Positions 63,581 through 64,000 of a stretch of DNA of 64,000 nucleotides are shown in pieces (position 1 is the stretch's first letter; each line of letters starts with the position of its first letter). Under the pieces are notes generated by a model that searched no databases, was not told the DNA's origin, and saw only the letters and a list, made by a program, of their open reading frames with translations. This DNA is from Erwinia sp. E_sp_B01_1 (GTDB lineage: Bacteria; Pseudomonadota; Gammaproteobacteria; Enterobacterales; Enterobacteriaceae), in contig NZ_CP142208.1 in the NCBI RefSeq assembly GCF_036865545.1, positions 1,488,001 to 1,552,000 on the forward strand, written 5' to 3'. The translations under genes were made by a program, and so were the position numbers.

Positions 63581-64000
63581 TCCGGCGACGGCAATGACTG
63601 AAAGCTGGCAGCGCCCTCAATTTCGCTGCCGGTCTGCATCACCTGAACCGTCTGATGCGGCGCTTTAATGCCCGCCGCATCGAAATGTTTCTTCACCATG
63701 TTGTCCAGCGCGAAGCGAACGGTCCACTGCTTCAGCGGCTGCGTGGTGAAGGAAACGCGCACGGTAAAGCCCTGGTTTGTTAATCCAACCAGCCCGGCAA
63801 ACGAAGGTTCCCCTATCACCATTCCCCGGATGTCGGGATTCTCCATCAACTCCTGTACTGCCGCCTGCAACGTGCTGTTAACCCGATCGCTGTCCTCACG
63901 ACGATCCACATCATAGTTCGCCACAAACGAGCCGATGCCGCGCACAAAGTTGGCGAAGGTGGTGATCGAAGACCAGGGGATAATATGATACGCGCCGGTA
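63577..64000 (-). CDS. ybiO: YbiO, moderate-conductance MscS-type channel (C-terminal part)
   Basis: Only the last ~140 residues are in the window; the frame is open to the right edge, where it reads [17 protein letters not shown] then [15 protein letters not shown]. This is the MscS beta domain ('P-W-S-x-I-x-x-x-x-N') and the C-terminal alpha/beta domain ([42 protein letters not shown]), as in E. coli YbiO. Inner-membrane channel opened by membrane tension. The Gln/Ser/Pro-rich end ([18 protein letters not shown]) is short. Confidence 0.93.
   Translation of the reverse strand, partial: TGAYHIIPWSSITTFANFVRGIGSFVANYDVDRREDSDRVNSTLQAAVQELMENPDIRGMVIGEPSFAGLVGLTNQGFTVRVSFTTQPLKQWTVRFALDNMVKKHFDAAGIKAPHQTVQVMQTGSEIEGAASFQSLPSPD

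Overview
The window is a chromosomal segment of an enterobacterium, most likely of the Erwinia/Pantoea group (Erwiniaceae). Nearly every housekeeping protein is close to full length against its Escherichia coli counterpart, but gene order differs and accessory genes are interleaved. I see no tRNA or rRNA gene, no CRISPR array, no transposase and no phage gene. Gene identities rest on recalled family features and E. coli counterparts; no search was run.

Layout. 1-0.96 kb: the end of an autotransporter barrel and a small lipoprotein. 1-9.2 kb: a chemoreceptor, then the ybhL / ybhN-clsB-ybhP / ybhQ / rhlE neighbourhood. 9.2-39.3 kb: a block that E. coli keeps in its yoh-yeh region (dusC, yohF, yohD, yohC, pbpG, dld, bglX, osmF-yehYXW, mlrA). 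It is here placed between rhlE and dinG and interrupted by accessory genes: an MFS exporter, a PiT phosphate transporter, the L,D-transpeptidase ldtB with a long extra tail, a GH15 glucoamylase-like enzyme, a DUF3772 MscS channel, an MpaB-like protein, a SUFU-like protein, a second chemoreceptor, idi and another MFS carrier. 39.6-46 kb: DUF3750, an iron-type alcohol dehydrogenase divergent from a LysR regulator, and SOS-controlled dinG-ybiB. 46-61.3 kb: an M20 peptidase-like enzyme and a large histidine-utilisation (hut) island. 61.8-64 kb: a flavin reductase, rlmF and the start-truncated ybiO, which resumes the E. coli ybi order.

The hut island encodes the five-step route from histidine to glutamate plus formate: HutH, HutU, HutI, HutF and HutG, with HutD and the GntR-type repressor HutC. 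At least six TGTATATACA-like palindromes, the presumed HutC operators, lie at its promoters. A separate operon carries a polar amino-acid ABC transporter (binding protein, two permeases, ATPase) and, 1 bp after the ATPase gene, a second HutH-family protein. A -24/-12 (sigma54) promoter and two operators precede it. That second protein exactly lacks the Ala-Ser-Gly triad that forms the MIO cofactor, and has lost two further active-site residues, so it should not be a normal ammonia-lyase. This is the best candidate for something undescribed. The operon is bracketed by two copies of a highly structured palindromic repeat (118 bp identical) and by 56-bp tandem repeats.

Other points of note: three single-base frameshifts (yehY, an SDR gene, dinG) within about 10 kb, two at homopolymers; sigma28 promoters in front of both chemoreceptor genes; TGTACA boxes like the E. 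coli MlrA target next to mlrA; and an unlisted 34-residue membrane protein gene.
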